From assembly GCA_032718475.1 (NCBI GenBank), contig JAUCBJ010008737.1, forward strand, positions 1 to 64,000: a stretch of 64,000 bases of DNA. Direction: 5' to 3'. The position numbers were made by a program, and so were the translations under genes. Below the pieces are notes generated by a model that was not told the origin of the DNA, searched no databases, and saw only the letters and a list, made by a program, of their open reading frames with translations. Of this stretch, positions 43,874 to 56,915 are shown piece by piece; within the stretch, counting starts at the first letter, position 1, and each line of letters opens with the position of its first letter. The DNA is from Nemertoderma westbladi (taxonomy: Eukaryota > Xenacoelomorpha > Nemertodermatida > Nemertodermatidae).

Positions 43874-45118
43874 TGTAAAAGCTTTTGCGTAATTAGCCGG
43901 TTATTATCCCCGTAAAGTACTCTGTGGTTGGTTTACCAGGCATAAAAAGGCCGTGTCCTTGCTGTACTGGTGTTTTGGAGGACATAAAAGCCATTTCTTC
44001 TGTATTTGTACTTTAGAGGACATAATCTGTAATTTCCTGACGTAAAAAGCTCGATACTCTTGAAAACAGTGTCGCTACCATGACGACGGCTAACGGCTGA
44101 TATTGCCACGTTGCCCCATAGCCCTGCTTTCTGTATCTGCCAATAGGATTTGAGTTGGCTTTGATTTTGACCTATCACAGAGCTACTGAACTGAATTTTC
44201 CTATCTCACTGCTCTTTCTCTGTGTTGGACGGGAGCTTCGTGGAATAAGGGTAGCTGGTATTCTTATAGTTATTTTTTTTCAGTGTTGTTGGTGATTCTA
44301 AGCCAGGAAGAACGGCTTTGGAGTATTTTGTGCTTTTCTGCTTTAGCCCTACACTAGTAGGCTTAATTATAAGGACATATATCCGTTATCTGCATACTGC
44401 AGTGCTGCATACACTGCATACTGTGTAACACTGTGCATACTTTATATTGTTATACTGCTATTTACTGTCAGTTCTTCATAATATGGTTGATGAATTATTA
44501 TATTTGGAATAACGACAAATAACCCCGAAAACCCAATATTCTTGATATACCGAAGGTAAGAGAGAAAGGTTACAGATAAATGATTGCGACCTATGTTGAG
44601 TGGTTTGAAGTGAATCTAATGTTATTTGATAGACCCTACATGATTCGGTCCGTGTTCCTTTTATATGTGACTAAAATCAGTGAAGATCGGCAGATTAGTG
44701 TGCAGTATTGTGCAGCATTGTGTATGAGTGAGACTGATAACGAAGCATTTCCTAAAGAATGCGCCATATATGTGAATTGTAACTAAGCCATATCGTTGTG
44801 AGTAGTTTAAGTCATAACTCTGTTTATATAGATAGAGCGCCACGTCCTAAAGGAACTGTTAATATTCCCCGAAGGTGAATAATATTGTCAGAGATTATAT
44901 AGTACTGTCAGTCGAATAATACATTAAGCTTACATAGCAATAAGATTAAGCCGTCGAACCCAATCTCCCGGGTATATCCAACGGGTGAATGATCGCGCAC
45001 AGATTGGTTTCGACTAGTGTAGTGAATAAAATACTTGTCATAGACTAAAGGTGATTTATTATCTAGAAGACATCCTAATTTGGCGGGTTAAACTGCCAAA
45101 GGTCTGAAAGCGCGAACA
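43874..45118 (+). repeat. 3' LTR of the non-autonomous BEL element
   Basis: 1245 bp, nearly identical to 33114-34358, ending GCGAACA. The CACTT target duplication and the continuation of LINE copy B follow. Confidence 0.95.
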
Positions 45119-46090
45119 CACTTGCACCATTCTTGTTCATTATTGTGGTTGACTATGTTCTACGCATGTCCTTAGATCATTATAATGATGATGGGGTGAT
45201 GATAACTCCACCTACTGGCTCCAGAAGTCGAGGAAATCCTGCCAAGTACCTAACTGATCTAGACTTTGCTGATGACTTAGGAGTACTCTCAGAATCATTA
45301 GAGGGAGCCCAACGGCTCCTCAGCTCATTAGAACATGCTGCTTCTAGTGTTGGTCTTTTTATTAACTCCAGAAAGACCAAAATTCTGACAGTTAACTTTG
45401 AAAGTCCTCAGCAAGTCTCTGATCGGTTGAGCATAAGCTCAAAGGATGGTATACTTGAGCATGTGGACGACTTCTGTTACCTGGGATCATGGATCCGGAA
45501 GTCAGGTGAGGACCTTCGAATACGTAAGGGAAAGGCATGGGCAGCCTTGAATAGGCTTTCCAGGATTTGGAAGTCACCGAGAATTAATCGGAAACTTAAG
45601 GTCCGATTATTTAGAGCAGCAGTAGTTCCAGTACTCCTCTACGGGAGTCCATGCTGGGCGCTAACTGCTGAGGACACCAAATCTCTGGATGGCACATTCA
45701 CAAGAATGCTACGCCGGGTTCATTGTGTCAAGTACAATGCACACATCTCCAACCAGACACTATATAACATTGGAGGTGTCTCATTGGTTCCCCCAAGCTT
45801 GACACTAGAACAAAATCGGCTCCGCTTTGCAGGACATTGCTTTCGCCGTGAGGACCAGCCAGTGCATAATCTTGTACTTTGGCAGCCTCATGGAGTGAAT
45901 AAGCATGGTGGACAGCCCATGACTTTCTTGAGACGCATCTTAAAGGACACTGGCCTTAAAGATGCGGATGATCTAGCAAATGTCATGGGTGATAGGGAGT
46001 TGTGGCGGTGCAATTTTGTTGACAAGCCGGCACAGCATTCTTAAAAATGCAGCTGCAATGCAGCATGCCGATCCTAGTAGTAGTAGTAGG
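45119..46090 (+). pseudogene. LINE copy B, 3' piece
   Basis: Continues the LINE interrupted at 33113. The frame 45133-46044 reads FIIVVDYVLR, DLDFADDLGVLSES (catalytic FADD), INSRKTKIL, FCYLGSWIRKSG and LLYGSPCWALT, and ends VDKPAQHS with a stop. A 3' UTR of about 30 bp (TGCAGCATGCCGATCC) and a TAG-triplet tail follow. Nearly identical to copies C and D over this region. Split by the BEL insertion and 5' truncated, so inactive. Confidence 0.9.
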
Positions 46091-47310
46091 AGAAATTCAG
46101 TTTTATCTGGATTCAGTTTTAATTGTGCATCATTAAATATTTTTTGAATCTGAATAACACGGGACTCCAACAATTTTGCTGCATGTTCTGGGTCTGAGTC
46201 TATTATATAAATTACTGTATCATCGGCGTATTGTATTATTTGCTCATTTTTCATTAGTTCCGGAATATTATTTGTATATAGGGTAAAAAGTAGCGGACCT
46301 AATACTGTCCCTTGGGGTACGCCTTTTGTTTCCGTTAGCCAGTCCGAAAAGGTATTATCTATTTTTACACGCTGCTTCCTGCTTGAGAGGTAATTTTTAA
46401 TCAGGTTTAGTGCGGTGGGGTGGAAGCCTAAATATTGTAGTCTGGCATCTAAAATATTATGATTTATTGAGTTAAATGCTTTGCTCAGATCCAAAAATGC
46501 TGGAGCAATGTATTTATTCTGATTCAAATGCTCCCGCCAATTTTCAGTTAAAAATGTAACTGCATCCACCGTAGAAAAACCTTTGCGAAAGCCAAATTGC
46601 TTTGGAAACAAAAGCTTATTATGTTTTACATACAGTAATATCTGTGAAGACATTATTTTTTCCAAGACTTTGGCAAATGGTGAGGTTATTGCCACTGGCC
46701 TGTAGTTTACCGAATCACATGAATCACCTTTTTTTATAGATAGGGGTAATATTAGATAATTTCAATTTATTTGGAAAAACAGATTTTGTTAAACATTGAT
46801 TTATTATTATATTCAAAGGTTCTGTAATAAACGGCCTAATGTCCTTAATAATTTTAATTGGTATTTTGCAAGGGCCAGATGATTTATCACCATTTAGATT
46901 CTCTACAATTTTACTGACCTCTAATATACCTACACATTTAAATGAAAACTGTATTCGGTTTTCTTTTGCACCTTCTGGAATGGTGTAAGTACTAATGGCA
47001 TTCGGCATGCAATTAAAAAAGTTTCCCAAGCTTAAAAATGCTTCATTCATAGCATTAGACACCTATTTTTTGCTTGTTACCAAGGTTCCCCTGTATTTAA
47101 TACATTTGATTGAAGCACTTTTAATTTTATTGTTTATAATCTTATTGATCACTTTCCATCTCGATTTTCTGTCTTTAGCACTTAAGTATTTTTCTTTTAC
47201 ATACTCATTTTTTAGATTCCGGTTGAGATTATTAAATTTATTTCGCAATAACTTATAATCATTATAATCGTTATCAGATTTTGTTCTGCGCCAAATTGCA
47301 AATTGTTTAA
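46091..47310 (-). pseudogene. Second LINE family, RT fragment
   Basis: On the minus strand, 47063-47310 encodes a Lys/Asn-rich pre-RT segment. 46724-47062 gives KIVENLNGDKSSGPCKIP and FPNKLKLSNITPIYKK. After a frame change, 46091-46695 gives FGFRKGFSTVDAV, FLDLSKAFNSINH, GVPQGTVLGPLLF and the intact catalytic YADD (IIQYADDTVIY), ending at KLNPDKTEF. Its 3' end is cut by LINE copy B at 46090. It is a CR1/Jockey-group type RT with several breaks. Confidence 0.82.
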
Positions 47311-47317
47311 ACTTTTT

Positions 47318-48396
47318 TTTTTTTCATCCTGTTTCTACTGGCTATCCATTAATTGAATTTATTGACAACATTGATCGTACATTTGAGCTGCTAAAAGGTC
47401 TCAATCAAACTTCTCAATTGGAGCAACCCTATGTTATCTACAATTTGGTAGCTCGTTTCCCTGCTAGAACTAGAGAAAATTGGTTAAAGGTAGCAGTATA
47501 TTTGAAGAATCATCATCAGAATCCAAGACAACCTGTCCTACAGGATATTAGGGATTTCCTTCATAAGCAGCGGGAACTATGGAAAATGGATAGACTATAT
47601 CCTGTTGTAAATGTGACAAAGTCCACGAAACCATCTACATCAGAAAAGGTCCGTAATGTAGCACATGAATTAAAATCACAAGAAAGTTCTGCTTCAGAAG
47701 AATCTGACGATGACTCTATGGAAATAGTACGGAATGTGAAGTTGAAATCACAACTGCATCCAAAACAGAAGAAATCATTGAAAGCAGTCATTCACGACAC
47801 TATCAATACAGTAAGCCTACTGGTGGAGCGAATCCATACCTACCATGCTCCAGGTGTGGTGTCAAAGATCATCAAATCTTCAAGTGTCCTCTATTTAAGT
47901 CAGATGATTTGGAAACCAAACGCATATGGGTTAAAGAACATAAACTATGTTTCAACTGTTTGGCTCTGGGGCACTCACGTGTTCAATGTGTTTGTAAGAC
48001 TAGATGTAAGACTTGCAATAAACAGCATCTTACTTTATTGCATCCAAATAATTATACTTTAAGTGAGAAGTCCTCAGATTATATCAAGCAAATTTGTGAT
48101 GAGTCTGACAGTCCAGATGGAGATACCTATGATGAAGATGAGTTTATTGACCAACCATGTGTAACTGAGAATATCAATACATTAAACATTAAGCCTCTAG
48201 AACAAGTAATGAAGTTATCTGGGAACAATGTTAGATCACTAGACATAATCCAGATCCGCGTGGGGACAAATGTAGTAAGGTGGTGAATGCTCTATTGGAT
48301 GGTGGAAGTACATTGACATGTCTAGATAGTAAACTAGGAGAGATGTTATTTCCAGATGTAGTGTCTACAGAGTTACATGGAAGTGGATTCATTCAT
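47318..48396 (+). pseudogene. BEL gag-protease fragment of a third BEL family
   Basis: Open stretches 47318-47810, about 47815-48286 and 48270-48396 give gag sequence (YPLIEFIDNIDRTFELLKG, YNLVARFPARTRENW), then zinc-binding CSRCGVKDHQIFKCP and CFNCLALGHSRVQC...CKTCNKQH. The start of the protease, NALLDGGSTLTCLD, is last. At least two frameshifts are present. The piece is cut on the left by the minus-strand LINE and on the right by a junction with the inverted BEL copy at about 48396. Protease and gag differ clearly from the other two BEL elements. Confidence 0.75.
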
Positions 48397-48834
48397 CTTT
48401 CTCCATTTATTGCGCAGCCAGATCGGCAGTGCCTGCGCTAGCGTGGTGATATTATTAGATGCGTTGAGTTCGTATGGAGCGTCTAATATTTTCAGCATGA
48501 TTAACGCCTTCTCGACCTTGTTCGCAAACATCTTTATGCTAACAGGGTTATCCTGTAGGCCACCCGATGTTATACCCCTCAGGGTGTGCCGGATGATCTT
48601 GGCAGGGTGTCCGTATTCCCTGTCTAGGGCCCGCCATGCAGTCGTGAAGCCACCCCCGATGCCCTGATACTGCCTCACGATGTCGTACGCTGGGCCTCCT
48701 GTATATACCTGTAAATATTTTAGGCACTCCACCTGCGTCAGGTTCTTAGTTAATATCTCGTTGCTGTACATGCGTCGGAATTGCAGGTATTCTTCCGGCC
48801 TGCTTCAGTCGAATTTAAATGGGTCTACAGGTGG
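48397..48834 (-). pseudogene. BEL capsid region (DUF1759), truncated
   Basis: 48397-48771 encodes MYSNEILTKNLTQVECLKYL, GGFTTAWRALDREYGHPAKI and ends at LRNKWRK. It is very similar to 15380-15760 in the first BEL element. It breaks at the junction with the third-family BEL fragment. One base change near 48806 shifts the frame from the upstream part (48805-49272). Confidence 0.8.
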
Positions 48835-51800
48835 TAGCTCGATTCTGGTCTTGAGTGCATCGATAAGTGTTGCCATTCCCATTGCCTGTGCTTCCAATGG
48901 GTTCGAACGATGCTGTACAGATTCTCCCGTTGGGTGCGGTCCGCCCGTCTGGCCCATTGACTTTCTTTGCGTCGGATATACCACCGGGGGTAATGGCCCC
49001 CTCCATATTTCCGTGTCGCAAGATCTGTTCTCGTCCAGGGGGTTCGATGTTCTTATTTCTGTTTGAGTGTGTTGTTGATATTGTAATGGGGGAATGTCAC
49101 CCTGCCCCCCCCCCCCCCCCCCCACCGGTGGTATGTTTGGTACTGGGGTTGATGTTAATATATTGGGGCCCATACACCTATCCGCAATAACTCTCCCCTC
49201 CCCTGAGTATGTGTAATGTCCCTGCATATTATAGTCATACTGCTGTGCTGGTACCGGTATAGGCCTATCCACTTCTTGCCTACCTACCGGTATGTACTGC
49301 GCAACTTCCGGATCTAATCCCGTTGTTCGCGCTACCCTATCGCCTACACTATCTCTCCCAGCATGGCCTAGTATGTGCAGTAAGGCCTACAGTATGTCCT
49401 GCAGTCTGTATGTGTTCTCCCGGACCGAAGTTTAACCTTCTCGAATAATCCAAGAAGTCCTCCCCGCGACTAACGTACTCTCGATCGGCAGCTATATCCC
49501 GTCGGGAAGTTTCCCTTCGATCCCCTCTCCTGTTCTCGTCCTCGTACCGGTACATCCTGTACCCCTCTCCCGGCGTATAATATATCTCGCCAGGCTGCGT
49601 CTCTCCGGGGCGATGGCAATCTCCCGGAGTTCGACCCCACTGACTCTCCAACTCCATCTCTACTACCGACGGCTCGCTATCCGTCCTCGCTCTCCGGTCA
49701 CTCGTAGCAACGCTTCTTCTATTCTCTTCTCTTCTTCTCTCTTCAGTGTAGCGTCCCCGCTCATGAGATCTCTCGTCGACCTCCCGGTTAAACTCCACTG
49801 TTCTTCTTCCCTCTTCTGACTGGGCTCGCTCACCCGCTCACAACGCCAACCTCCCTCTCTCTAGCCGGTCGGACGCCGCTGGGGATATTCGTAATCCCCC
49901 TACTATTCTCCGTCGCCGGGTGCTGCGGTTCACCTAACTCGCCCCGCGCATTATCCGCCGATGCCTGTGGGACATTCTCTGCCCCCCCCCCCCCCCTCTC
50001 GCCACTAATCTGCTGTGGTGGGGCACCTGTACCCCGACCCCCCCCCCCCCCCCCCCCACTCGCCACCTATCACTTCACTATCTCTCGCTTTGCTTCTACG
50101 CCAATCTCTAGTCGACGCACTATCTCTACTGCGGCTGGGTCTATTCACCCCTGCCTCTCCCTCTACCACTGCGTGGCCTTGCAGGTTCCCGTCGGGTTGA
50201 CTCACCCCCGCTACTCCCTGCGTAGTAACTACGTGGCCTTGCAGGCTCTCGCTGGTTGGACCACCTACGTCTGCTGCGTTTATATTAATAGCACCATTAT
50301 CAGCATTATTTTCTAAATTATTTAAATTATTTGAATTATTCTGTACTGAATTCGGATTATTATTTAAATTATTTTGTATATTTAGATTAGAATCGGGGTT
50401 ATTTTGCGTATTTAAATTTAAATTATTTGAATTACTTTGTATGTTTGAATTATTTTCTATATTTGGATTTAAATTATTATTTGAATTATATTGTGCATTT
50501 AAATTAGGGATATTCGGGTTTAAATTATTATTGTCAGGCAAAATATTATTTCCTGGAATGAAAGTTTGATTAGGGTTGTCTACTACGGTACTATTAATAT
50601 TTACACCTTCTAATGTATTATTATTACCCCCCGCCCGTACGATTACACGAGTCTTGGGTCTGTCGTCCGGTCCCTTTAAGTGGGGTATTAACAAACATTT
50701 CCATCACTTCTGGCTCCTCGTAAATACTACCCGAGCCAGCCTCACTCTCAGATAATCCCAACTGCGCCAGTTCTAGTCGGCGCTTTTGTTTGGCCTGATA
50801 TTGCATAAGCCCCCTTAACCGGGCATGCATATCATCCCGCATACGCTTTCCTGCCCTCTCTCTCTCTCTCTATCCTCTCGTAAACTTTGATTCGCTAATT
50901 CTGTTTCTCTCGCCACCCGCTCTCTACGCTCGCTATCTACTCTCGTCTCTCACTCCTTCTCTACTCTCGTCTCTTGCTCCTTACGTTCCTCTGCCTCTCT
51001 CTCTTCTTGCTCTCTACAATTTCTCGCCACCCTTTCGGCCCTCTCTCTACATTCCCTCGCCAACTCTCTCTCTTTCTCTAACAACGCAGTTCCCTCATCC
51101 AACTGCCTCTCTAATTCTTTCTGGTCTAGCGCCACCACGTCTAATTGACACGCCAGATCTATTTCCAACACCCTTCTTGCTTTCGCGGAGGATGTAGCGG
51201 ACTTATCGGTCGCGACGGACTCCCGTCGCCTCTCTGTCCTACTAACTTTCGCCCGCTTTCTGCGGTTCTCACTAACCGACGAGACCAAATCCTTGGGGTT
51301 AACTTCGGATTCGCCCTCGTGAGGATCTGCCCAACCCACTAACTTAATTCCCCTAGCATCCACTAAATACGGCCCTACGTACACTACTTCAGGCTCCATA
51401 ACCCCGGATCGCCACAGTTCGAATAGTTCGGTGGCGACCCCCCTCGCTCTCTCAGTTCTCCCTGCCCGAAACAAACTAGATACCGAAAGTGTTTATTCGA
51501 CTCACCTAGCCGCTGGCTCAACTTTCCCTGATTTACCTTCTCTCCCTCTTTGGCCTCCTTCAACAGTTTCTTAGTGGCGTTGTAGGCCCGTTGAAGCCGA
51601 TCGCTGGTCCCGACGTCCTCTTTGCCGACATCTCCTCCTCCTCTCCTGGTTCGGCATTGTACCGGCGGCTCCACTGTCGCCGTTCCGGTGGGCCGTCCGT
51701 CGCCCTCGGCCTGTGGCTGGCCGGCGACTTCGGTACTCCGACCACCGTCATGCGTCGACTCGTCCCTTCCTCGTGGTAGACGGCCGCCCTCCGCTTGGGC

Positions 51801-51944
51801 TACCGGATCGTCCCTCGTCGGCGAATCAGGCGTCACTGGCCGATACCGTCGCGTCGCAGCCTCATGGATCGTTTGGTTGGTATTGTCCGGGGTCCGCGGC
51901 AGTGTCCTCTCTCCCTCTGATAATCGGGGTCCTCCTGTGCTCAT
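48805..51944 (-). pseudogene. BEL gag leader to Gly-rich region, broken frames
   Basis: From the ATG at 51944 (MSTGGPRLSEGERTL) the frames run 51384-51944, 50950-51474, 50624-50842, 50005-50694, 49830-50066, 49349-49798 and 48805-49272. The second includes a Glu/Arg-rich coiled coil (EREVARECRER-type, about 51000-51150) lost from the first BEL copy. 50280-50600 is an Asn-rich stretch of NNxN repeats. Runs of 15-20 C on the plus strand (about 49106, 49982, 50038) match the G runs of the other copy and coincide with frame changes. Confidence 0.7.
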
Positions 51945-51992
51945 CTTTTACTCCTACAGTCACAGTTTAGTGTTTAGATGGGAATTTCTCAC

Positions 51993-52576
51993 TGTGATGG
52001 TCCCGACCGGATCAATAAACTACGCATCACCGTTTGTCTAGTAGATAGGCCGAGGCCGTTGTTGAAATAATAGGGATGAGAGCTCATTGTTGTTTCTTAA
52101 CACAATAACTGAATATTAATACAGTGATAATAATAGCACAATGACTGGATAGTGACAGTTTCGATGGATACATTGGTGGATATATTGGTGATGGTGAGAA
52201 ATGTCACCAGTCTGCACTAAACCCAATAACTGAATAGCCAGACCGGTAACGGCATAATATATGTGTAATTACTTCTATACTGCTGTGGCCTTTCACCTAG
52301 TGGATGCTCTCCCTCGCCCCTATTGGCTAATAATCTACTTCACGCCTCTCCACTCTCTGGGAGTGTTTCCCCCCTGTTGGCCCCTGCTGGTTGTTCCCCC
52401 TCCCGAGGTGATTTGACCTCTAACCTTCCCTTGTGTGGCTTTGGGGTTTGCGTTCTCCCCAGTGTTGGTTGTGATACGAGATTAGTTATTGCTAATCTCG
52501 TATCTCCAACATATTGCTGAAAAGGTGCCACTTCCCATTTTATGAGGGTAATGCGGCGGAATTGAATCCACATACA
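51993..52576 (-). repeat. BEL 5' LTR (sister subfamily)
   Basis: 584 bp. In sense it begins TGTATGTGGATTCAATTCCGC and ends GGGACCATCACA, parallel to TGTTAGCGAATTCAATTCCGC ... GATCCCGTCACA of the first BEL element. It includes the covarying hairpin at 52473-52503. The outer edge lies directly on satellite sequence (GTAGACGTGTGCC). Confidence 0.75.
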
Positions 52577-55500
52577 GTAGACGTGTGCCAATACCCTTAT
52601 ACAGCGGTTTAAACAGTAGTAGCCATGTGCCAATACCCTTATACAGCGGTTTAAACAGTAGTAGCCGTGTGCCGATACCTGTATACAACGGTTTAAACAG
52701 TAGTAGCCGTGTGCCAATACCCTTATACAACGGTTTAAACAGTAGTAGCCATGTGCCAATACCCTTATAAAACGGTTTAAACAGTAGTAGCCGTGTGCAA
52801 AAACCCTTATACAGCGGTTTAAACAGTAGTAGCCGTGTGCCAATACCCTTATACACCAGTTTAAACAGTAGTAGCCGTGTGCCAATACCCTCATACAGCG
52901 GTTTAAACAGTAGTAGCCGTGTGCCAATACCCTTATACAGCGGTTTAAACAGTAGTAGCCGTGTACCAATACCCTTATACAACGGTTTAAACAGTAGTAG
53001 CCGTGTACCAATACCCTTATACAGCGGTTTAAACAGTAGTAGCCGTGTACCAATACCCTTATACAGCGGTTTGAACAGTAGTAGCCGTGTGCCAATACCC
53101 TTATACAGCGGTTTGAACAGTAGTAGCCGTGTACCAATACCCTTATACAGCGGTTTAAACAGTAGTAGCCGTGTACCAATACCCTTATACAGCGGTTTAA
53201 ACAGTAGTAGCCGTGTACCAATACCCTTATACAGCGGTTTGAACAGTAGTAGCCGTGTGCCAACTGCCAATACCCTTATACAGCGGTTTGAACAGTAGTA
53301 GCCGTGTACCAATACCCTTATACAACGGTTTAAACCGTAGTAGCCGTGTACCAATACCCTTATACAGCGGTTTGAACAGTAGTAGCCGTGTGCCAATACC
53401 CTTATACAGCGGTTTAAACAGTAGTAGCCGTGTGCCAATACCCTTATACAGCGGTTTAAACAGTAGTAGCCGTGTGCCAATACCCTTATACAGCGGTTTA
53501 AACAGTAGTAGCCGTGTACCAATACCCTTATACAGCGGTTTAAACAGTAGTAGCCGTGTGCCAATACCCTTATACAGCGGTTTAAACAGTAGTAGCCGTG
53601 TACCAATACCCTTATACACCGGTTTAAACAGTAGTAGCCGTGTGCCAATACCCTTATACAGCGGTTTAAACAGTAGTAGCCGTGTACCAATACCCTTATA
53701 CAGCGGTTTAAACAGTAGTAGCCGTGTACCAATACCCTTATACAGCGGTTTGAACAGTAGTAGCCGTGTGCCAATACCCTTATACAGCGGTTTAAACAGT
53801 AGTAGCCGTGTACCAATACCCTTATACAGCGGTTTAAACAGTAGTAGCCGTGTACCAATACCCTTATACAGCGGTTTGAACAGTAGTAGCCGTGTGCCAA
53901 TACCCTTATACAGCGGTTTGAACAGTAGTAGCCGTGTACCAATACCCTTATACAGCGGTTTGAACAGTAGTAGCCGTGTGCCAATACCCTTATACAGCGG
54001 TTTGAACAGTAGTAGCCGTGTGCCAATACCCTTATACAACGGTTTAAACAGTAGTAGCCTTGTGCCAATACCCTTATACAGCGGTTTGAACAGTAGTAGC
54101 CGTGTGCCAATACCCTTATAAAACGGTTTAAACAGTAGTAGCCGTGTGCCAATACCCGTATACAACGGTTTAAACAGTAGTAGCCGTGTGCCAATACCCT
54201 TATACAGCGGTTTAAACAGTAGTAGCCGTGTGCCAATACCCTTATACAGCGGTTTAAACAGTAGTAACCGTGTGCCAATACCCTTATACAACGGTTTAAA
54301 CAGTAGTAGCCGTGTACCAATACCCTTATACAGCGGTTTGAACAGTAGTAGCCGTGTGCCAATACCCTTATACAGCGGTTTGAACAGTAGTAGCCGTGTA
54401 CCAATACCCTTATACAACGGTTTAAACAGTAGTAGCCGTGTGCCAATACCCTTATACAGCGGTTTAAACAGTAGTAACCGTGTGCCAATACCCTTATACA
54501 ACGGTTTAAACAGTAGTAGCCGTGTACCAATACCCTTATACAGCGGTTTGAACAGTAGTAGCCGTGTGCCAATACCCTTATACAGCGGTTTGAACAGTAG
54601 TAGCCGTGTACCAATACCCTTATACAACGGTTTAAACCATAGTAGCCGTGTACCAATACCCTTATACAGCGGTTTGAACAGTAGTAGCCGTGTGCCAATA
54701 CCCTTATACAGCGGTTTAAACAGTAGTAGCCGTGTGCCAATACCCTTATACAGCGGTTTAAACAGTAGTAGCCGTGTGCCAATACCCTTATACAGCGGTT
54801 TAAACAGTAGTAGCCGTGTACCAATACCCTTATACAGCGGTTTAAACAGTAGTAGCCGTGTGCCAATACCCTTATACAGCGGTTTAAACAGTAGTAGCCG
54901 TGTACCAATACCCTTATACACCGGTTTAAACAGTAGTAGCCGTGTGCCAATACCCTTATACAGCGGTTTAAACAGTAGTAGCCGTGTACCAATACCCTTA
55001 TACAGCGGTTTAAACAGTAGTAGCCGTGTACCAATACCCTTATACAGCGGTTTGAACAGTAGTAGCCGTGTGCCAATACCCTTATACAGCGGTTTAAACA
55101 GTAGTAGCCGTGTACCAATACCCTTATACAGCGGTTTAAACAGTAGTAGCCGTGTACCAATACCCTTATACAGCGGTTTGAACAGTAGTAGCCGTGTACC
55201 AATACCCTTATACAGCGGTTTGAACAGTAGTAGCCGTGTGCCAATACCCTTATACAGCGGTTTGAACAGTAGTAGCCGTGTGCCAATACCCTTATACAAC
55301 GGTTTAAACAGTAGTAGCCTTGTGCCAATACCCTTATACAGCGGTTTGAACAGTAGTAGCCGTGTGCCAATACCCTTATAAAACGGTTTAAACAGTAGTA
55401 GCCGTGTGCCAATACCCGTATACAACGGTTTAAACAGTAGTAGCCGTGTGCCAATACCCTTATACAGCGGTTTAAACAGTAGTAGCCGTGTGCCAATACC

Positions 55501-56915
55501 CTTATACAACGGTTTAAACAGTAGTAGCCGTGTACCAATACCCTTATACAACGGTTTAAACAGTAGTAGCCGTGTGCCAATACCCTTATACAGCGGTTTA
55601 AACAGTAGTAGCCGTGTGCCAATACCCTTATACAACGGTTTAAACAGTAGTAGCCGTGTACCAATACCCTTATACAGCGGTTTGAACAGTAGTAGCCGTG
55701 TGCCAATACCCTTATACAGCGGTTTGAACAGTAGTAGCCGTGTGCCAATACCCGTATACACCAGTTTAAACAGTAGTAGCCGTGTGCCAATACCCTTATA
55801 CAGCGGTTTGAACAGTAGTAGCCGTGTGCCAATACCCTTATAAAACGGTTTAAACAGTAGTAGCCGTGTCCACCAATACCCTTATACAGCGGTTTAAACA
55901 GTAGTAGCCGTGTACCAATACCCTTATACAGCGGTTTGAACAGTAGTAGCCGTGTGCCAATACCCTTATACAGCGGTTTGAACAGTAGTAGCCGTGTACC
56001 AATACCCTTATACAGCGGTTTGAACAGTAGTAGCCGTGTGCCAATACCCTTATACAGCGGTTTAAACAGTAGTAACCGTGTACCAATACCCTTATACAAC
56101 GGTTTAAACAGTAGTAGCCGTGTACCAATACCCTTATACAGCGGTTTGAACAGTAGTAGCCGTGTGCCAATACCCTTATACAGCGGTTTGAACAGTAGTA
56201 GCCGTGTACCAATACCCTTATACAACGGTTTAAACAGTAGTAGCCGTGTGCCAATACCCTTATACAGCGGTTTAAACAGTAGTAACCGTGTGCCAATACC
56301 CTTATACAACGGTTTAAACAGTAGTAGCCGTGTACCAATACCCTTATACAGCGGTTTGAACAGTAGTAGCCGTGTGCCAATACCCGTATACAACGGTTTA
56401 AACAGTAGTAGCCGTGTGCCAATACCCTTATACAGCGGTTTAAACAGTAGTAGCCGTGTGCCAATACCCTTATACAGCGGTTTAAACAGTAGTAGCCGTG
56501 TGCCAATACCCTTATACAACGGTTTAAACAGTAGTAGCCGTGTACCAATACCCTTATACACCAGTTTAAACAGTAGTAGTCGTGTGCCAATACCCTTATA
56601 CAGCGGTTTGAACAGTAGTAGCTGTGTGCCAATACCCTTATAAAACGGTTTAAACAGTAGTAGCCGTGTGCCAATACCCGTATACAACGGTTTAAACAGT
56701 AGTAGCCGTGTGCCAATACCCTTATACAGCGGTTTAAACAGTAGTAGCCGTGTGCCAATACCCTTATACAACGGTTTAAACAGTAGTAGCCGTGTACCTA
56801 TACCCTTATACAACGGTTTAAACAGTAGTAGCCGTGTACCAATACCCTTATACAGCGGTTTAAACAGTAGTAGCCGTGTACCAATACCCTTATACAGCGG
56901 TTTAAACAGTAGTAC
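52577..56915 (+). repeat. 42-bp satellite array, main block
   Basis: About 103 head-to-tail copies of a 42-bp unit made of GTGTGCCAATACCCTTATAC, AGCGGTTTAAACAGTAGTAG and CC. Common variants are GTGTACC, TTTGAAC, CAACGG, ACCGG and CCCGTATAC. Rare variant combinations recur exactly 1260 bp (30 units) apart, for example AGTAGCCTTGTG ending at 54060 and 55320, CTTATAAAACGG at about 54113 and 55373, and CCCGTATACAAC at about 54154 and 55414. This shows a higher-order repeat. Because 42 is a multiple of three, three of six frames stay open for thousands of bases; I treat those as artefacts. Confidence 0.97.

Larger units (their letters stand above)
33114..45118 (+). mobile_element. Non-autonomous BEL/Pao element with near-identical LTRs
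   Basis: Two 1245-bp direct LTRs (33114-34358, 43874-45118) begin TGTAAAAGC and end GCGAACA. CACTT flanks both sides (33109-33113, 45119-45123) and the interrupted LINE reads through once the insert is removed. By eye I found about two LTR differences, so the insertion is recent. The interior holds one gag-protease frame. No RT catalytic box, complete RNase H or integrase is present, so it must have been moved in trans. Confidence 0.93.
48397..52576 (-). mobile_element. Inverted 5' half of a BEL element related to 10590-28650
   Basis: Reading leftwards: LTR (51993-52576), gag leader, coiled-coil segment, Asn-rich segment, Gly/Arg-rich segments with C/G runs, then the DUF1759 capsid region, which stops at about 48397. 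Pol and the 3' LTR are missing. The LTR is diverged from the first BEL element but keeps the same ends and hairpin, so it is a sister subfamily. Confidence 0.85.
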
